29,822 bases of DNA from Candidatus Pelagibacter sp. (GTDB taxonomy: Bacteria > Pseudomonadota > Alphaproteobacteria > Pelagibacterales > Pelagibacteraceae). Numbering within the stretch: position 1 is the first letter of the stretch; the number at the start of each line of letters is the position of its first letter. The position numbers and the translations under genes were made by a program. The notes under the pieces were generated by a model. That model was given only the letters and a program-made list of their open reading frames with translations. It made no database searches and had not been told where the DNA came from. Positions 10,417 through 22,091 of the stretch are shown here, piece after piece. The DNA is taken from the NCBI GenBank assembly GCA_028095445.1, contig JAOHCJ010000008.1, positions 1 to 29,822 on the forward strand, read 5' to 3'.

Positions 10417-11703
10417 CTAAATATTTAAAAACAACCTTCTTGGATCTTCTAAGTTTTCTTTAACCATTTTTAAGAATGAAACTGACTCTTTTCCATCAAT
10501 AATTCTATGATCGTAAGATAGTGCAAGATACATAATTGGCCTAATTTTAATTTCACCATCAACTACCATTGGTCTTTCTACTATGTTGTGCATTCCTAAT
10601 ACTCCAGATTGAGGTAAATTTAATATTGGTGTCGATAACATTGAGCCATAAACTCCTCCATTGCTAATTGTAAAAGTTCCTCCTTGAAGATCTTCAATAG
10701 TTAACTTTCCATCTCTGGCCTTTTCGGAAATGGCCTTAATATTTTTTTCAATTTCAGCAAATGATAATTCATCTGAATCTCTTAGTACTGGAACAACTAG
10801 TCCTTTTTCAGTTCCTACTGCAAAACTTATATTGTAATAGTTTTTATATATAATTTCATCTCCCTCAATTTCAGCATTAACAGATGGAAATGTTTTCAAT
10901 GCAGTAACACAAGCTTTTACAAAAAAAGACATAAAACCTAATTTAATTCCATATCTGTTTTGAAAGTCTTCTTGATTTTCTTTTCTCATATCCATTATCC
11001 CTGACATATCAACTTCATTAAATGTGGTTAATAAAGCAGCATTTTCTTGTGCTTGTTTTAGTCTTTTAGCAATTGTTTGTCTGAGTCGAGTCATCTTTAT
11101 TCTTTCTTCATGACCATGTTTTATTTTTCTTTCAGATGGTTCAGGATTAACTCCCATCATGCTAATCAAATCACTTTTAAGTATTCTACCATCTTTTCCA
11201 GAACCACTAATTTTTTTTGAGTCAATTTTATTTTCAACAATAATTTTTCTTACTGCTGGAGAAAATATTTCATTACTTTTAGTTTCAAATTCTTTATCAA
11301 CCTCGCTGGTTAATACTAGGGGTTCTTCTTTTAAAGTTTCTGTGTTTTCAATTTTTTCTTCAAAAAATTTTGGCTCTTTTTTTTCAATATCTAAACTTAC
11401 AACGTTACTTTCTTTTTTTTGAGGTTCGATTTCTTCTTCTTTTTTTTGTTCTGAGTTTTGAGTACCATTCTGACTAACAGAACCAAGCAATGCTCCAACT
11501 TCAACAGTATCACCATCGTTAGAGTTGATTTTAGATAAAACTCCGTCTATTGGAGATGGAACTTCTAAGTTAACTTTATCAGTTTCTAACTCTACAATTG
11601 CCTCATCTGCATTAACAGATTCACCTTCTTTTTTAAGCCATTTAGCAACTGTTGCTTCGGTAATACTTTCTCCTAAAACTGGTACTAAAATTTTTTCATT
11701 CAT
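10417..11703 (-). CDS. sucB: Dihydrolipoamide succinyltransferase (E2 of 2-oxoglutarate dehydrogenase)
   Basis: A 428-residue E2 core enzyme that moves the succinyl group from the lipoyl arm to CoA. The lipoyl domain spans about residues 2-77, with the lipoylated Lys43 in ETDKVNLEV. The E1/E3-binding domain lies at about 147-183, starting SPAVRKII. The catalytic domain follows, with DHRIIDG near the end (His399, Asp403). The linker between lipoyl and binding domains (about 78-145) is rich in Glu and Lys instead of Ala and Pro, in keeping with the AT-rich genome. The frame is open 26 codons further upstream into sucA, but [13 protein letters not shown] is the usual N-terminus and its ATG lies just after the sucA stop, so I start at 11703. 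Confidence 0.97.
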   Translation of the reverse strand: MNEKILVPVLGESITEATVAKWLKKEGESVNADEAIVELETDKVNLEVPSPIDGVLSKINSNDGDTVEVGALLGSVSQNGTQNSEQKKEEEIEPQKKESNVVSLDIEKKEPKFFEEKIENTETLKEEPLVLTSEVDKEFETKSNEIFSPAVRKIIVENKIDSKKISGSGKDGRILKSDLISMMGVNPEPSERKIKHGHEERIKMTRLRQTIAKRLKQAQENAALLTTFNEVDMSGIMDMRKENQEDFQNRYGIKLGFMSFFVKACVTALKTFPSVNAEIEGDEIIYKNYYNISFAVGTEKGLVVPVLRDSDELSFAEIEKNIKAISEKARDGKLTIEDLQGGTFTISNGGVYGSMLSTPILNLPQSGVLGMHNIVERPMVVDGEIKIRPIMYLALSYDHRIIDGKESVSFLKMVKENLEDPRRLFLNI

Positions 11704-11704
11704 T

Positions 11705-14614
11705 TTATTCAAAAACCTTATTAATAATTTCTTGTTGCTGTGAAATGTGTCTTTTTGCATACCCTGTTGCAGGCGATGCATCTGGACTTCTTCCTATATA
11801 AGAAATTTTATTATTATTAGCGTTAATAGTTTCTAATGTCCATTGGATATAATCTCTCACTGAAAACCATGCTCCCATATTTTTTGGCTCTTCTTGGCAC
11901 CAATAAAATTTAGCTTTTTTAGCGTACGGTTTAAGTTCTTTAACAAGGGATTTTGCTGGAAATGGATATAATTGCTCAATTCTAAAAAAAATTACATCGT
12001 TTTTATCAAATTTCTCTCTAGCTTCCAATAAATCAAAATAAACTTTTCCAGAGCATAATATTACTTTTTTTATTTCTGAATTTTTCTTCAACTTTATAAA
12101 ATCTTTTGTTTTTGGGTCTACAGCATGATCCCATAGTATTCTATGAAATGAATTTTCTTTATTAAAATCTTCTAGATTTGAAACACAATATTTATTTCTC
12201 AATAAAGATTTTGGTGTCATCATAATTAATGGTTTTCTAAAGTCTCTATGCATTTGTCTTCTCAATGCATGAAAATAATTCGCTGGAGTAGTACAGTTCA
12301 TTACTTGCATGTTGTCGTTTGCACATAATTGTAAAAATCTTTCTAATCTTGCAGATGAATGTTCTGGTCCCTGACCTTCATAACCATGAGGTAATAACAG
12401 TACTATACCGGAGGCTCTTCTCCATTTTCTTTCACCTGATGCAATAAATTGATCAATTACAACTTGAGCTCCATTAGCAAAATCTCCAAATTGTGCTTCC
12501 CAAATTGTAAGTGTGTTTGGCTCTACTAAACTATATCCATACTCAAAACCAAGAACTGCTAACTCTGATAAAAAACTATCAATCACTTCAAATTGTTTTT
12601 GATTATTAGATATATTATTTAAGGGAACATAACGGCTATTATCTTTTTGATTTCTTAAGACTGAATGCCTCTGACTAAATGTTCCTCTGCCAGAATCTTG
12701 ACCAACTAGTCTCACAGGATATCCTTCTTCTAACAAAGATCCGAATGCCAAAGCTTCTGCTGTTGCCCAATCTATATTAGACTCACTTTTAACAGCTTCT
12801 TTTCTCTTCTTTAGTATTTTAATAATTGTTTTATGCAAATTTAATTTTTCTGATGAAAGGTTTATTTTTTCAGAAATTTCTATAAGTTTTTTAGTATCTG
12901 CTCCAGTTATACCTCTTTTATCTTTTCCTTTTTCAGGTTTATATGCTGACCATGTACCTTCAAACCATTCGATTTTAGGTTTATAATCTTTTGCATTTTT
13001 AAACTGGTCGTCAAGTAAATTTTTAAATTTATTAATTAAATTTTCTAAATCACTTTTCGTAATAACTTGATCTTCAACCAGCTTATTTCCATAGACTTTA
13101 ACTGGTGACGGATGAGATCTAATTTTGTCATACATTAGTGGTTGTGTAAATGATGGTTCGTCTCCTTCATTATGACCAAATCTCCTGTAACAAATTAAAT
13201 CTATCACTACATCTCGATTAAATTTTAACCTAAATTCAGTAGCTATCCTGGTAGCATAAACTACAGCCTCTGGATCATCTCCATTAGCATGAATTATTGG
13301 AGCATCTACCATTTTTGCTACATCTGATGGATAGGGTGAAGATCGTGCAAACCTAGGGCTCGTTGTAAATCCTATCTGGTTATTCACAATAATATGGACT
13401 GTTCCTCCAGTATTGTGTCCTGGTAAACCTGACATAGCAAAACATTCTGCAACTACGCCCTGCCCTGCAAAAGCTGCATCACCATGTATCAAGATTGGTA
13501 TAACTTTATTTCTTGCTTTATCCTTATGAAAAAATTGTTTTGCTCTCGTTTGACCTAAAACAACAGGGTTAACTGCTTCTAGATGAGATGGGTTATCTGT
13601 CAAACTTACATGTACAGAATTTCCGTCAAACTCCCTATTTGAAGATGCTCCTAAATGATATTTAACATCTCCAGCACCCTCTTCTGTTGATGAGCTAAAT
13701 TCTCCAGCAAATTCATTAAATATTCTTTTATATGATTTTTGTAATACGTTTGCTAATACATTTAACCTACCTCTATGAGACATACCAATTTTAACTTCTT
13801 TAATTTTTGATTGACCTCCAATTTTAATTATTTGTTCTAAAGCTGGAATTAAACTTTCTGCACCATCTAATCCGAATCTTTTTGTACCTACATATTTTTT
13901 ATGTAGAAATTTTTCAAAACCTTCAGCCTGTATTAATTTATTTAAAATAGCTTCTTTGCCATTTTTTGTAAAACTCATATCATCTTCAGATTTTTCAATT
14001 CTATCTCTAAACCATTTTCTTTCAGTTGGATTTTGTATATGCATGTATTCATACCCTATTGGCCCACAGTATGTTTTTTTTAAAAATCCTAATATTTCTT
14101 TGATACTTGAGTCTTTTTTATTAATAACACCACCTAAATAGATCTTTTTTTCATAATCTTTTTTTTTAAATCCAAAAGACTCAGGGTGAAGTTCTTCCAA
14201 ATAATCTGATTTCAGCAGACTTAATGGATCAAGTTTTGCAATTAAATGACCTCTTTGTCGATAAGACCTTATCATCGAAACAGCTTTGATTGAATCTTCA
14301 TTGGATCTGGATAGATTTTTTTGACTAATATTTATCTCAGTGGAGGTTTTAAAAGAATTTTTTCCTTCTTGATCAATTTTTTTTTGAAGTTCGTCTATAT
14401 CTAATTTTATCTTTGTGGATCCCCATGATGGACCATTAATTTCTTTAACAATAATATTTAATTCATCTCCTATTTCCTCAAAATAGTTTGACCAACTTTC
14501 TGGTAGATCCTTATCTTTGTTAATAAATTTTAAATACATTTGTTCTATAAATGCACTATTAGACTTATTAAGAAATGAAGTTTTTTCGAATTCTTGGTTT
14601 TTTGATGAAGACAT
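11705..14614 (-). CDS. sucA: 2-oxoglutarate dehydrogenase E1 component
   Basis: A 969-residue thiamine diphosphate enzyme that decarboxylates 2-oxoglutarate and succinylates the lipoyl group of SucB. The N-terminal helix with [10 protein letters not shown] is the E2-binding segment seen in this family. The thiamine-binding region (about residues 375-415) has [10 protein letters not shown] and then the conserved asparagines of [11 protein letters not shown]. The transketolase-like second half shows [13 protein letters not shown] and [17 protein letters not shown]. Length is typical (E. coli 933). It lies 34 bases after sucD and 1 base before the sucB start, giving the alphaproteobacterial order mdh-sucC-sucD-sucA-sucB-lpd. 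Confidence 0.98.
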   Translation of the reverse strand: MSSSKNQEFEKTSFLNKSNSAFIEQMYLKFINKDKDLPESWSNYFEEIGDELNIIVKEINGPSWGSTKIKLDIDELQKKIDQEGKNSFKTSTEINISQKNLSRSNEDSIKAVSMIRSYRQRGHLIAKLDPLSLLKSDYLEELHPESFGFKKKDYEKKIYLGGVINKKDSSIKEILGFLKKTYCGPIGYEYMHIQNPTERKWFRDRIEKSEDDMSFTKNGKEAILNKLIQAEGFEKFLHKKYVGTKRFGLDGAESLIPALEQIIKIGGQSKIKEVKIGMSHRGRLNVLANVLQKSYKRIFNEFAGEFSSSTEEGAGDVKYHLGASSNREFDGNSVHVSLTDNPSHLEAVNPVVLGQTRAKQFFHKDKARNKVIPILIHGDAAFAGQGVVAECFAMSGLPGHNTGGTVHIIVNNQIGFTTSPRFARSSPYPSDVAKMVDAPIIHANGDDPEAVVYATRIATEFRLKFNRDVVIDLICYRRFGHNEGDEPSFTQPLMYDKIRSHPSPVKVYGNKLVEDQVITKSDLENLINKFKNLLDDQFKNAKDYKPKIEWFEGTWSAYKPEKGKDKRGITGADTKKLIEISEKINLSSEKLNLHKTIIKILKKRKEAVKSESNIDWATAEALAFGSLLEEGYPVRLVGQDSGRGTFSQRHSVLRNQKDNSRYVPLNNISNNQKQFEVIDSFLSELAVLGFEYGYSLVEPNTLTIWEAQFGDFANGAQVVIDQFIASGERKWRRASGIVLLLPHGYEGQGPEHSSARLERFLQLCANDNMQVMNCTTPANYFHALRRQMHRDFRKPLIMMTPKSLLRNKYCVSNLEDFNKENSFHRILWDHAVDPKTKDFIKLKKNSEIKKVILCSGKVYFDLLEAREKFDKNDVIFFRIEQLYPFPAKSLVKELKPYAKKAKFYWCQEEPKNMGAWFSVRDYIQWTLETINANNNKISYIGRSPDASPATGYAKRHISQQQEIINKVFE

Positions 14615-14648
14615 CTATTTAATTAATATAATATCTGAAAAGTATTTT

Positions 14649-15525
14649 TCAATTAGACAATTTATTAAATAATGTTTTTCCTAACTCAGATGGAGATTTA
14701 GCAATAGTAATCCCACATTCTTCCATCTTTTTAATCTTATCCTCTGCTCCACCCTTACCTCCTGAAATTATGGCTCCAGCATGGCCCATTCTTCGTCCTG
14801 GAGGTGCAGTTATTCCAGCCACAAAGCCAACTATTGGTTTTTGTATTTTATGACTTTTTACGAATTCTGCAGCTTCTTCTTCAGCTGACCCCCCCAATTT
14901 CTCCTATCATTAGGATGGATTTGGTTTCTTCATCATTTAAAAATAGATCTAAACAATCAATAAAATTTGTTCCATTAATTGGGTCACCACCAATTCCTAT
15001 GCAGGTTGATTGTCCTAATCCATTTTCAGTTGTTTGTGCAACAGCCTCATAAGTTAAAGTTCCAGATCGTGACACAATTCCTACAGAGCCTTTTTTATGA
15101 ATATTTCCAGGCATAATTCCAATTTTGCATTCATTAGGAGTAATTATTCCTGGGCAATTTGGTCCTATTAATCTACTTTTTGAATTATTCAATTTTTGTT
15201 TAACTCTAAGCATATCCTGTATTGGAATACCTTCGGTAATACATACTATAAGTTCTACTGATGCTTCTATTGCTTCAATTATTGCAGCTCCTGCAAATTT
15301 TGCTGGTACATAGATCATTGTTGCATCAGCTCCAACTACTGATTTTGCTTCAGCCACAGTATTAAAGACAGGTCTATCAAGATGCTTTTGACCTCCCTTA
15401 TTAGGTGTTACACCGCCTACTAAGTTAGTTCCATATTCAATTGCTTGTTTGGAATGAAATTCTCCATGTTTGCCTGTAAATCCTTGGCAAATAACTTTTG
15501 TATTTTTATTTACTAACACAGACAT
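14649..15525 (-). CDS. sucD: Succinyl-CoA ligase alpha subunit, interrupted by a +1 frameshift (probably a sequence error)
   Basis: Two overlapping frames together make one normal SucD. The first runs from the ATG at 15525 to a TGA at 14881-14883 and ends GEIGGVS (214 residues). The second runs to 14649 and begins [11 protein letters not shown]. The switch falls in a run of seven G on the minus strand. With six G the reading becomes GEIGGSAEEE and yields 291 residues, close to E. coli SucD (289). The enzyme converts succinyl-CoA to succinate with formation of a nucleoside triphosphate. CoA-binding [10 protein letters not shown] lies in the first part. The phosphorylated histidine of MGHAGAI (residue 248 of the corrected protein) lies in the second, so the uncorrected product would be inactive. 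Every other position looks well conserved, so decay is unlikely. The gene starts 1 base after the sucC stop. Confidence 0.92.
14889..14895. repeat. Seven-base C/G homopolymer causing the sucD frameshift
   Basis: Seven consecutive C on the plus strand (G in the sense of sucD). By eye, runs this long of C or G are rare in this AT-rich window, and the flanking frames of sucD join exactly if one base is removed. Confidence 0.95.
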
Positions 15526-15526
15526 T

Positions 15527-16687
15527 CTATTTTATTGCCTCAACTATTTTTTTAGCAGCATCATCTAAATTTTCTGCAGAAATTAATTTTAACCCTGAAT
15601 TATCTAAAATTTCTTTCCCCTCTTTAAAGTTCGTGCCAGCTAGTCTAACAACTAAAGGAACATTTATATTAATTTCTTTAGCTGCGTCTACGACTCCTTG
15701 TGCAAGCACATCACACCTCATTATTCCACCAAAAATATTAATTAGAATTCCTTTAACATTTTTATCTGAAAGAATTATCTTAAGCGCAGCTGAAACTTTT
15801 TCTTTTGAAGCGCCACCACCTACATCCAAAAAATTAGCAGGTTCTTCTCCGTATAACTTAATAATGTCCATTGTTGCCATAGCTAATCCTGCTCCATTAA
15901 CCATACAACCAATACTTCCATCAAGCTTTATATAGGCAAGATCATGTTTGCTGGCTTCTATTTCTGTTGGATCTTCTTCATTTAAATCTCTTAGCTCCAT
16001 AATTTCTGGATGTTTAAATAAAGCGTTAGAGTCAAAGTTTACTTTTGCATCTAAACATATAATTTTTTTTTCTTTAGTCAGTATTAATGGATTAACCTCA
16101 ACCATATTAGAATCGGTGCTAATAAACATTCTATATAGTGATTTTATCAGCAATATTGCTTGTTTTTTGGCATCACCAATCAAATTAAATATTTTAATTA
16201 TTTTTTCGCAATCTATGTCTGAAATCTCATCACCAATTTCGACTTTAGTTGTTATAATTTTGTCTGGCGTTTTATTTGCAACATCTTCAATATCCATTCC
16301 ACCCTGATCACTTGATATGAATGCAATTTTTGAGCTCACTCTATCAACTAAACAAGATAAATAAAATTCTTTTTCTATATTTGAAGATTCCTCTACATAA
16401 AGTCTTTTAACTTCTCTACCCTGCGGACCTGTTTGATGTGTTATAAGAGTTTTACCCAATAATTCTTTTGCTGCTACTTTTAATTCCTCTATAGTATTTA
16501 AAATTTTAATACCCCCAGCTTTACCTCTTCCACCAGCATGAATTTGCGCCTTTAAAACAAATTTTTCAGTTTTCAAAGATTTCGCTTTTTCAACTAACTC
16601 CTCTACATTTAAAGCAAAAATTCCTTCTGGAACAACTGCACCATATTCTTTTAGAATTTTTTTAGCTTGATGCTCGTGAATATTCAT
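15527..16687 (-). CDS. sucC: Succinyl-CoA ligase beta subunit
   Basis: A 386-residue beta subunit that carries the ATP-grasp nucleotide site and the specificity for ADP or GDP. Visible landmarks are [12 protein letters not shown] at the N-terminus, the glycine-rich [14 protein letters not shown] nucleotide loop, E-V-N-P-L metal-binding residues near 200, and the C-terminal flavodoxin-like domain with [19 protein letters not shown] and [10 protein letters not shown]. Length equals E. coli SucC within two residues. Its ATG overlaps the mdh TAA by one base, and sucD follows after 1 base, so all three are likely translated together. Confidence 0.98.
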   Translation of the reverse strand: MNIHEHQAKKILKEYGAVVPEGIFALNVEELVEKAKSLKTEKFVLKAQIHAGGRGKAGGIKILNTIEELKVAAKELLGKTLITHQTGPQGREVKRLYVEESSNIEKEFYLSCLVDRVSSKIAFISSDQGGMDIEDVANKTPDKIITTKVEIGDEISDIDCEKIIKIFNLIGDAKKQAILLIKSLYRMFISTDSNMVEVNPLILTKEKKIICLDAKVNFDSNALFKHPEIMELRDLNEEDPTEIEASKHDLAYIKLDGSIGCMVNGAGLAMATMDIIKLYGEEPANFLDVGGGASKEKVSAALKIILSDKNVKGILINIFGGIMRCDVLAQGVVDAAKEININVPLVVRLAGTNFKEGKEILDNSGLKLISAENLDDAAKKIVEAIK

Positions 16688-17649
16688 TATTTAGAAAGAT
16701 CTGGATCTATTTTAGAAGCTGATTCCCAGAGAGCTTTAACAGCATCAATTGAATGTATAAATTCTTTTTTTTCTTTTTCGTCTAAATCTATTTGTTCTAT
16801 TTTTTCTACACCATCTTTTCCAATTATTACTGGCACACCAGCATAAACATTGCTAACACCATATTCTCCATTTAATTGGATGGCACAAGGTAATAATTTT
16901 TTTTCATCTTTTAAATATGCTTCTGCCATTTGAACGCCTGATGCTGCAGGAGCATAAAATGCTGATCCTTTTTCTAGATACTTAACAATCTCAGCACCAC
17001 CATCTCTAGTTCTCTGATTAATTTCTTCTAATCTTTCTTGAGATATTTTTCCCTCTTTTAATAAATCTAATAAAGGTTTCCCAGAAACTTTTGTAAATCT
17101 TGGCATTGGAACCATTGTATCTCCATGACCTCCCATTACCATAGCGTCTATTTCTTTTACAGGAACATTCAACTCTTCTGATAAAAATAATTTAAATCTT
17201 GAGCTATCTAAAATACCAGCCATTCCAACAACTTTATTTGCTGGCAAGCCAGAAAATTTTTGAAATGCCATCACCATAACATCAAGTGGATTTGTAATAC
17301 ATATAACAAAAGCCTCTGGTGCATTTTTTTTTATACCTTCAGCTACTTGTTTAATTATTTTTAGATTAATACCTAATAAATCGTCTCTGCTCATTCCTGG
17401 TTTTCTTGGAACTCCAGCAGTAATAATTATTACATCAGATCCTTTAATATCATTATAATTATCTGTTCCTGAAAATTTTACATTAAAACCGTCCACAGAT
17501 GAAGATTGAGCTATATCTAAAGCTTTTCCTTTAGCTATACCTCTAGCAACGTCAAACATAACAACTTCATTAACTAGCTCTTTTAAACCTATTAAATGAG
17601 CTAAAGTTCCACCTATTTGACCCGCTCCTATTAAAGATATTTTTTTCAT
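16687..17649 (-). CDS. mdh: Malate dehydrogenase
   Basis: A 320-residue NAD-dependent malate dehydrogenase of the lactate-dehydrogenase-like type found in alphaproteobacteria. It oxidises malate to oxaloacetate. It has the dinucleotide fold [12 protein letters not shown], the acidic NAD-selecting Asp33, the substrate arginines Arg82 (the residue that selects malate over lactate), Arg88 and Arg151, and the catalytic His175 in [10 protein letters not shown]. It stands 9 bases after mmsA and overlaps sucC by one base. Confidence 0.97.
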   Translation of the reverse strand: MKKISLIGAGQIGGTLAHLIGLKELVNEVVMFDVARGIAKGKALDIAQSSSVDGFNVKFSGTDNYNDIKGSDVIIITAGVPRKPGMSRDDLLGINLKIIKQVAEGIKKNAPEAFVICITNPLDVMVMAFQKFSGLPANKVVGMAGILDSSRFKLFLSEELNVPVKEIDAMVMGGHGDTMVPMPRFTKVSGKPLLDLLKEGKISQERLEEINQRTRDGGAEIVKYLEKGSAFYAPAASGVQMAEAYLKDEKKLLPCAIQLNGEYGVSNVYAGVPVIIGKDGVEKIEQIDLDEKEKKEFIHSIDAVKALWESASKIDPDLSK

Positions 17650-17658
17650 TGTTTTTCC

Positions 17659-19152
17659 TTATTTCATTGTTGGCATGACAAATTCTGCATTAGATCTTAT
17701 TCCAGAAGGCCATCTTGATGTTACTGTTTTAAGTTTTGTATAAAATTTAATTCCCTCCGTGCCATGCATCGCGCTATCTCCAAATAATGATCTTTTCCAT
17801 CCACCAAAGCTATGAAAGGCCATTGGCACTGGTATTGGAACGTTAATCCCAACCATTCCAACTTGAATTTTACTTGCAAAAGTTCTACCTGCATCACCAT
17901 CTCTGGTATAAATGCTTACTCCATTTCCATACTCATGGTCATTGATCAACTTAGTCGCTTCTTCAAAAGTTTTAACTCTTATGACAGATAAAACTGGACC
18001 AAATATTTCTTCTTTATAAATTCTCATATCTTTTTGAACATTGTCAAACAAGCATCCTCCTATGAAAAAGCCTTTTTCATAACCTTGAAGTTTTATGTTT
18101 CTTCCATCGACAACTAGCTTCGCTCCTTCTTTAACGCCTAAATCAACATAACTTTTTACTTTTTCTAAATGTTCTTTAGTAACTAACGGCCCCATCTCAG
18201 ATGCCTTGTCCATACCAGGGCCTACTTTTAATGCCTCAGCTTTTTTTGACAAACGCAAAACTAAATCATCTGCTATGTCTCCAACAGCTACTGCTACTGA
18301 TTGAGCCATGCATCTTTCACCAGCAGATCCGTATGCTGCTCCCATTAAACCGTTTACCGCACCATCAAGATCACAATCAGGCATCACAACTAAATGATTT
18401 TTTGCTCCACCTAGTGCTTGAACTCTTTTTTCATTTTTAGCTGAATTTTCATAAATATATTTTGCAATTGGTGTCGATCCTACAAAACTTACTGCTTTAA
18501 TATCTTTGTTTGTTAAAATTGCATCAACTGATTCTTTATCTCCATTAACAACATTAAAAACTCCATCTGGAAGACCTGCTTCTTTTAAAAGTTCAGCTAA
18601 TCTTAATGGACATGACGGATCTTTTTCAGATGGTTTTAAAATAAATGTATTTCCACATGCGATAGCTAAAGGGAACATCCACATAGGCACCATTGCTGGA
18701 AAATTGAATGGTGTAATACCGGCTACTACTCCAAGTGGTTGACGCATAGACCAGCTATCAACACTTGTTCCAACATTTTCTGAAAATTCTCCTTTAAGAA
18801 GATTTGGAATTCCACAAGCAAACTCTACCACTTCTAGTCCCCTTGTTAGAGATCCTTTAGCATCTTCATAAACTTTTCCATGTTCAGAAACTATTAATTT
18901 TGTAAGTTCATCAGCATTTTTTTCTATCAGTTCTTTAAATTTAAACATTACTCTTGCTCTTTGAAGAGCAGGTTTTAAAGACCATGTTTCAAAAGCTTTT
19001 TTTGCAATTTCAACTGTTTGATCAAGGTCCTCTTTACTAGCCAACCTTACCTCGGACTCTTGCTCCCCAGTAGCTGGGTTGAAGACTTTACTTTTTCTAT
19101 CAGATGAGCCTGAAATAAGCCTACCACCAACAAAATGTTCTAATACGTTCAT
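17659..19152 (-). CDS. mmsA: CoA-acylating methylmalonate-semialdehyde dehydrogenase
   Basis: A 497-residue member of the aldehyde dehydrogenase superfamily that oxidatively decarboxylates malonate or methylmalonate semialdehyde to acetyl-CoA or propionyl-CoA. The MmsA type is shown by ITPFNFPAMVPMWMF around 146-160, GSTPIAKYIY around 225, and the active site GSAGERCMA with Cys281. Arg104 and Arg280 are at the positions that bind the carboxylate in this family. The length matches the family. In most bacteria mmsA belongs to valine, inositol or beta-alanine breakdown. Here it sits between sdhB and mdh and a few kilobases from the DMSP genes. A role in finishing DMSP/acrylate or valine carbon is therefore plausible, but this is an inference. 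Confidence 0.93.
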   Translation of the reverse strand: MNVLEHFVGGRLISGSSDRKSKVFNPATGEQESEVRLASKEDLDQTVEIAKKAFETWSLKPALQRARVMFKFKELIEKNADELTKLIVSEHGKVYEDAKGSLTRGLEVVEFACGIPNLLKGEFSENVGTSVDSWSMRQPLGVVAGITPFNFPAMVPMWMFPLAIACGNTFILKPSEKDPSCPLRLAELLKEAGLPDGVFNVVNGDKESVDAILTNKDIKAVSFVGSTPIAKYIYENSAKNEKRVQALGGAKNHLVVMPDCDLDGAVNGLMGAAYGSAGERCMAQSVAVAVGDIADDLVLRLSKKAEALKVGPGMDKASEMGPLVTKEHLEKVKSYVDLGVKEGAKLVVDGRNIKLQGYEKGFFIGGCLFDNVQKDMRIYKEEIFGPVLSVIRVKTFEEATKLINDHEYGNGVSIYTRDGDAGRTFASKIQVGMVGINVPIPVPMAFHSFGGWKRSLFGDSAMHGTEGIKFYTKLKTVTSRWPSGIRSNAEFVMPTMK

Positions 19153-19209
19153 GAATAGGGTCTTTTAAATCAAAATATAATATTAGTCTATTATTATTAA
19201 AATAATTGA

Positions 19210-19989
19210 TTAAACATTGGCTGTAACTAGCATTTTTTTTAGTTCTGCTATTGCTTTTGCTGGATTCAGTCCTTTTGGGCACGCACTTGTACAATTCATA
19301 ATAGTATGACATCTGTATAACTTAAGTTCATCAGCTACTTTTTTTAATCTTGTTTTTCTTTCATCGTCTCTACTATCTACTATCCATCTATAAGCTTGAA
19401 GTAAAACAGCAGGACCTAAATACTTATCACCATTCCACCAATAACTTGGACAAGATGTTGAGCAACACGCACACATAATACACTCATAGGCACCGTCTAA
19501 CTTTTTTCTATCTTCTTTGGTTTGTAGTATTTCAGTATTTTCAACTTTTTGATTTGTTTTTAGCCAAGGCTCAATTGACTCATACTGTTTATATAACCCA
19601 CTCAAATCACCTATTAGATCTTTTTTAACTTTTAAATGAGGTAATGGATAAATATTAATATCTCCATCTATTTCTGCATGAGGTTTTGTGCATGCTAAAC
19701 CATTTTTTCCGTCCATATTCATTGCACATGAACCACAAACACCATGAGCACAAGATCTTCTATAAGCTAAAGATGGATCAATTTCATTTTTAATTTTATT
19801 TAAAACATCTAAAACTTTTGAAGGGCAATTATCCATATCAACTTCGTATGAGTCTACTCTTGGATTCTCACCTGAACTAGGATTCCATCTATATACATTT
19901 ACTTTTCTAATATTTTTGGAACCAGTTTTATCTTTATAAAAAATTCCTTTTTTAACTTCTGAGTTTTTAGGTAAATTTATTTGAACCAT
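19210..19989 (-). CDS. sdhB: Succinate dehydrogenase iron-sulfur subunit
   Basis: A 259-residue electron-transfer subunit of complex II. Cysteines for the [2Fe-2S] centre are Cys80, Cys85, Cys88 and Cys100. The [4Fe-4S] and [3Fe-4S] centres use the C-terminal set Cys170, 173, 176, 180, 227, 233 and 237. The quinone-site residues are kept: the tryptophan pair 184-185 (Trp164 of E. coli) in [10 protein letters not shown] and His228 (E. coli His207) in CHTIMNC. It overlaps sdhA by one base. It is followed by a 57-base spacer before mmsA, in which I see no clear terminator. This subunit is complete and conventional, unlike the membrane anchor. Confidence 0.98.
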   Translation of the reverse strand: MVQINLPKNSEVKKGIFYKDKTGSKNIRKVNVYRWNPSSGENPRVDSYEVDMDNCPSKVLDVLNKIKNEIDPSLAYRRSCAHGVCGSCAMNMDGKNGLACTKPHAEIDGDINIYPLPHLKVKKDLIGDLSGLYKQYESIEPWLKTNQKVENTEILQTKEDRKKLDGAYECIMCACCSTSCPSYWWNGDKYLGPAVLLQAYRWIVDSRDDERKTRLKKVADELKLYRCHTIMNCTSACPKGLNPAKAIAELKKMLVTANV

Positions 19990-21764
19990 TAATATACTCG
20001 CTCTTGTGGAGGAAAATATTGTACTTCATTTGTTAAAGTTGTTTTATGAACTGGTCTATAGCTAATTTTTGTTTCTTTTCCATTGCACCATGAAAGAGTA
20101 TGTTGCATAAATTTTTTATCATCTCTCTTTGGATAATCTTCTCTTGCATGAGCTCCTCTACTTTCTTTTCTATTATATGCTGAATCCATTGTAGTAATTG
20201 CTTGACGAATAAGGTTGTCAAATTCTAGAGTTTCAACTAAATCTGTATTAAAAACTAATGATTTATCCTTAACAGAAATAGATTCCATATCCTCATATGT
20301 TTTTCTGATTTCAGAAACACCTTCTTTAAGAGTTTTTTCTGTTCTAAAAACTGCACATTTTGATTGCATAGTTTTTTGCATCGCAAGTCTCAATTCGGCA
20401 GTACTATTTTCTCCATTAGAATTTCTAAGTTTATCAAATCTTTCTAAACATTTTTCTGTTTCAAATTCTCCTATGTCTTCATGAGGTGTTCCTGGCTTAA
20501 CTAGCTCTGCTGCTCTTTTTGCAGCTGCTCTTCCAAACACCACCAAATCTATCAAAGAGTTAGAACCTAATCTGTTAGCTCCATGAACTGAAACACATGC
20601 CGCCTCACCAATAGCCATTAACCCTGGCACAGTTTTTTCAGAACCATTAACTGTTAAAACTTCAGCTTTGTAATTTGTTGGAATTCCCCCCATATTATAG
20701 TGAACTGTTGGAACAACAGGTATTGGATCTTTTGTTACATCCACATCGGCAAATAATCTTGCAGCATCTGAGATTCCAGGAAGTCTTTCTGCAATTACTT
20801 TTTTATCTAGGTGGCTTAAATTTAAAAGAACATGGTCTTTATCTTTGCCCACACCTCTACCTTCATTAATTTCTATTGACATTGATCTACTTACTACATC
20901 TCGAGATGCTAAATCTTTAGCATTGGGAGCATATCTTTCCATAAATCTTTCTCCTTTGGAATTTACTAAGTATCCACCTTCCCCTCTAACTCCCTCTGAA
21001 ATTAATGTTCCATGCCCATAAATTCCTGTTGGATGAAATTGAACGAACTCCATATCCTGTAATGGAAGCCCTGCTCTTAATACCATTGCATTTCCATCGC
21101 CTGTACAAGTGTGAGCTGATGTTGCAGAATAATAAACTTTACCATATCCACCTGTTGCAATTATAGTTGTGTGAGCTCTAAACCTATGAATTGTTCCATC
21201 ATTTAAATTCCATGCTATTAAACCCTTACATTCTCCATCCTTCATTAATAAATCTAAAGCAAAGTATTCTATAAAAAATTCTGTATTGTGTTTAAGTGCT
21301 TGTCCATAAAGTGTATGAAGAATTGCATGTCCAGTTCTATCAGCTGCTGCACAAGTTCTCTGTACTATTCCATTTCCATAATTTTTTGTCATACCTCCAA
21401 AAGGTCTTTGATAAATTTTTCCATCTTCTGTTCTACTAAATGGAACTCCATATTTTTCTAATTCAATAACCGCTGCAGGAGCTTCTTTACAAAGATATTC
21501 TATACTATCTTGGTCACCAAGCCAGTCCGCACCTTTGACAGTATCATACATGTGCCAACGCCAGTCATCTTCGCCCATATTTCCTAACGATGCCGATATG
21601 CCTCCTTGAGCTGCAGAAGTGTGGCTTCTTGTTGGAAAAACTTTTGAAATACACGCTGTTTTTAAACCAGCTTCACTTAAACCAACAGCTGCTCTCAGAC
21701 CAGATCCTCCAGCCCCAAGTACTATTACATCGTATTCATGATCTATTATTTTATATGAGCTCAT
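19989..21764 (-). CDS. sdhA: Succinate dehydrogenase flavoprotein subunit
   Basis: A 591-residue catalytic subunit that oxidises succinate to fumarate on a covalently bound FAD. The dinucleotide fold is [15 protein letters not shown], and FAD is attached to His48 in [10 protein letters not shown]. Further landmarks are [11 protein letters not shown], the active-site arginine in the R-D-V-V-S-R-S region, and [11 protein letters not shown] near residue 400. Length is normal for alphaproteobacteria. Its ATG overlaps the sdhD stop by one base and its stop overlaps the sdhB ATG by one base, so sdhCDAB is a tightly coupled unit. Confidence 0.99.
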   Translation of the reverse strand: MSSYKIIDHEYDVIVLGAGGSGLRAAVGLSEAGLKTACISKVFPTRSHTSAAQGGISASLGNMGEDDWRWHMYDTVKGADWLGDQDSIEYLCKEAPAAVIELEKYGVPFSRTEDGKIYQRPFGGMTKNYGNGIVQRTCAAADRTGHAILHTLYGQALKHNTEFFIEYFALDLLMKDGECKGLIAWNLNDGTIHRFRAHTTIIATGGYGKVYYSATSAHTCTGDGNAMVLRAGLPLQDMEFVQFHPTGIYGHGTLISEGVRGEGGYLVNSKGERFMERYAPNAKDLASRDVVSRSMSIEINEGRGVGKDKDHVLLNLSHLDKKVIAERLPGISDAARLFADVDVTKDPIPVVPTVHYNMGGIPTNYKAEVLTVNGSEKTVPGLMAIGEAACVSVHGANRLGSNSLIDLVVFGRAAAKRAAELVKPGTPHEDIGEFETEKCLERFDKLRNSNGENSTAELRLAMQKTMQSKCAVFRTEKTLKEGVSEIRKTYEDMESISVKDKSLVFNTDLVETLEFDNLIRQAITTMDSAYNRKESRGAHAREDYPKRDDKKFMQHTLSWCNGKETKISYRPVHKTTLTNEVQYFPPQERVY

Positions 21765-22090
21765 TAGTTTAAATTTAATATTACAATAATTGTGATTAAT
21801 GGGATTATTATAGCAAAAATATTGAGTACTTTGTTTGCGGCATTTTTGATTTTTTCGTCTTGAATATAGTCCTCAAATACCTCACTAATGCTTAAAGCAG
21901 AGAAAAAATAAGCAAATATAAGCATTAAATAAACTAAAGTTTTTGATGGTTGGCCAGAAAAAAAATTAACAATATCAATATAATCTTTATCATAGATTGA
22001 AATTAGGTTTAGAATGAACCAGAGCATTAAAGGTATGAGAATTGCTGAACTGATTTTCATGAACATCCATTTTTTTGTTACAGAATTCAT
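21764..22090 (-). CDS. sdhD: Succinate dehydrogenase membrane anchor SdhD, lacking the heme ligand
   Basis: A 108-residue hydrophobic protein with three likely membrane helices (about 14-33, 53-72 and 88-107), placed exactly where sdhD belongs. The family motif H-x11-Y of helix II can be aligned through V-F-E-D-Y. Tyr75 matches E. coli Tyr83, a quinone-site residue. Position 63, where E. coli has the heme-binding His71, is phenylalanine (codon TTC, 21902-21904). The whole protein contains no histidine and no cysteine, so neither of these usual ligands is available from this subunit. The N-terminal L-I-P-L-M-L-W is typical of alphaproteobacterial SdhD. The identity is firm by context and motif; the heme-free state is an inference. 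Confidence 0.9.
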   Translation of the reverse strand: MNSVTKKWMFMKISSAILIPLMLWFILNLISIYDKDYIDIVNFFSGQPSKTLVYLMLIFAYFFSALSISEVFEDYIQDEKIKNAANKVLNIFAIIIPLITIIVILNLN

Positions 22091-22091
22091 C

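Noticed and set aside
11704..11781. 26-codon upstream extension of sucB beginning M-H-R-L-Q-Q
   Set aside because: It lies in the end of sucA in another frame, and [13 protein letters not shown] is the standard lipoyl-domain N-terminus with its own ATG at 11703.
14649..14897. A separate 82-residue gene starting at a TTG near the sucD break
   Set aside because: Its sequence is the C-terminal third of SucD, including the active-site histidine; it is the same gene in a shifted frame.
15498..16307. Plus-strand open frames of 145 and 119 codons opposite sucD and sucC
   Set aside because: They are antisense to well-conserved genes, are rich in Ser/Leu/Phe/Ile as expected of complement frames, and show no family motif.
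19121..19312. 63-codon minus-strand frame between sdhB and mmsA
   Set aside because: It mostly overlaps the end of sdhB in another frame and has no family features.
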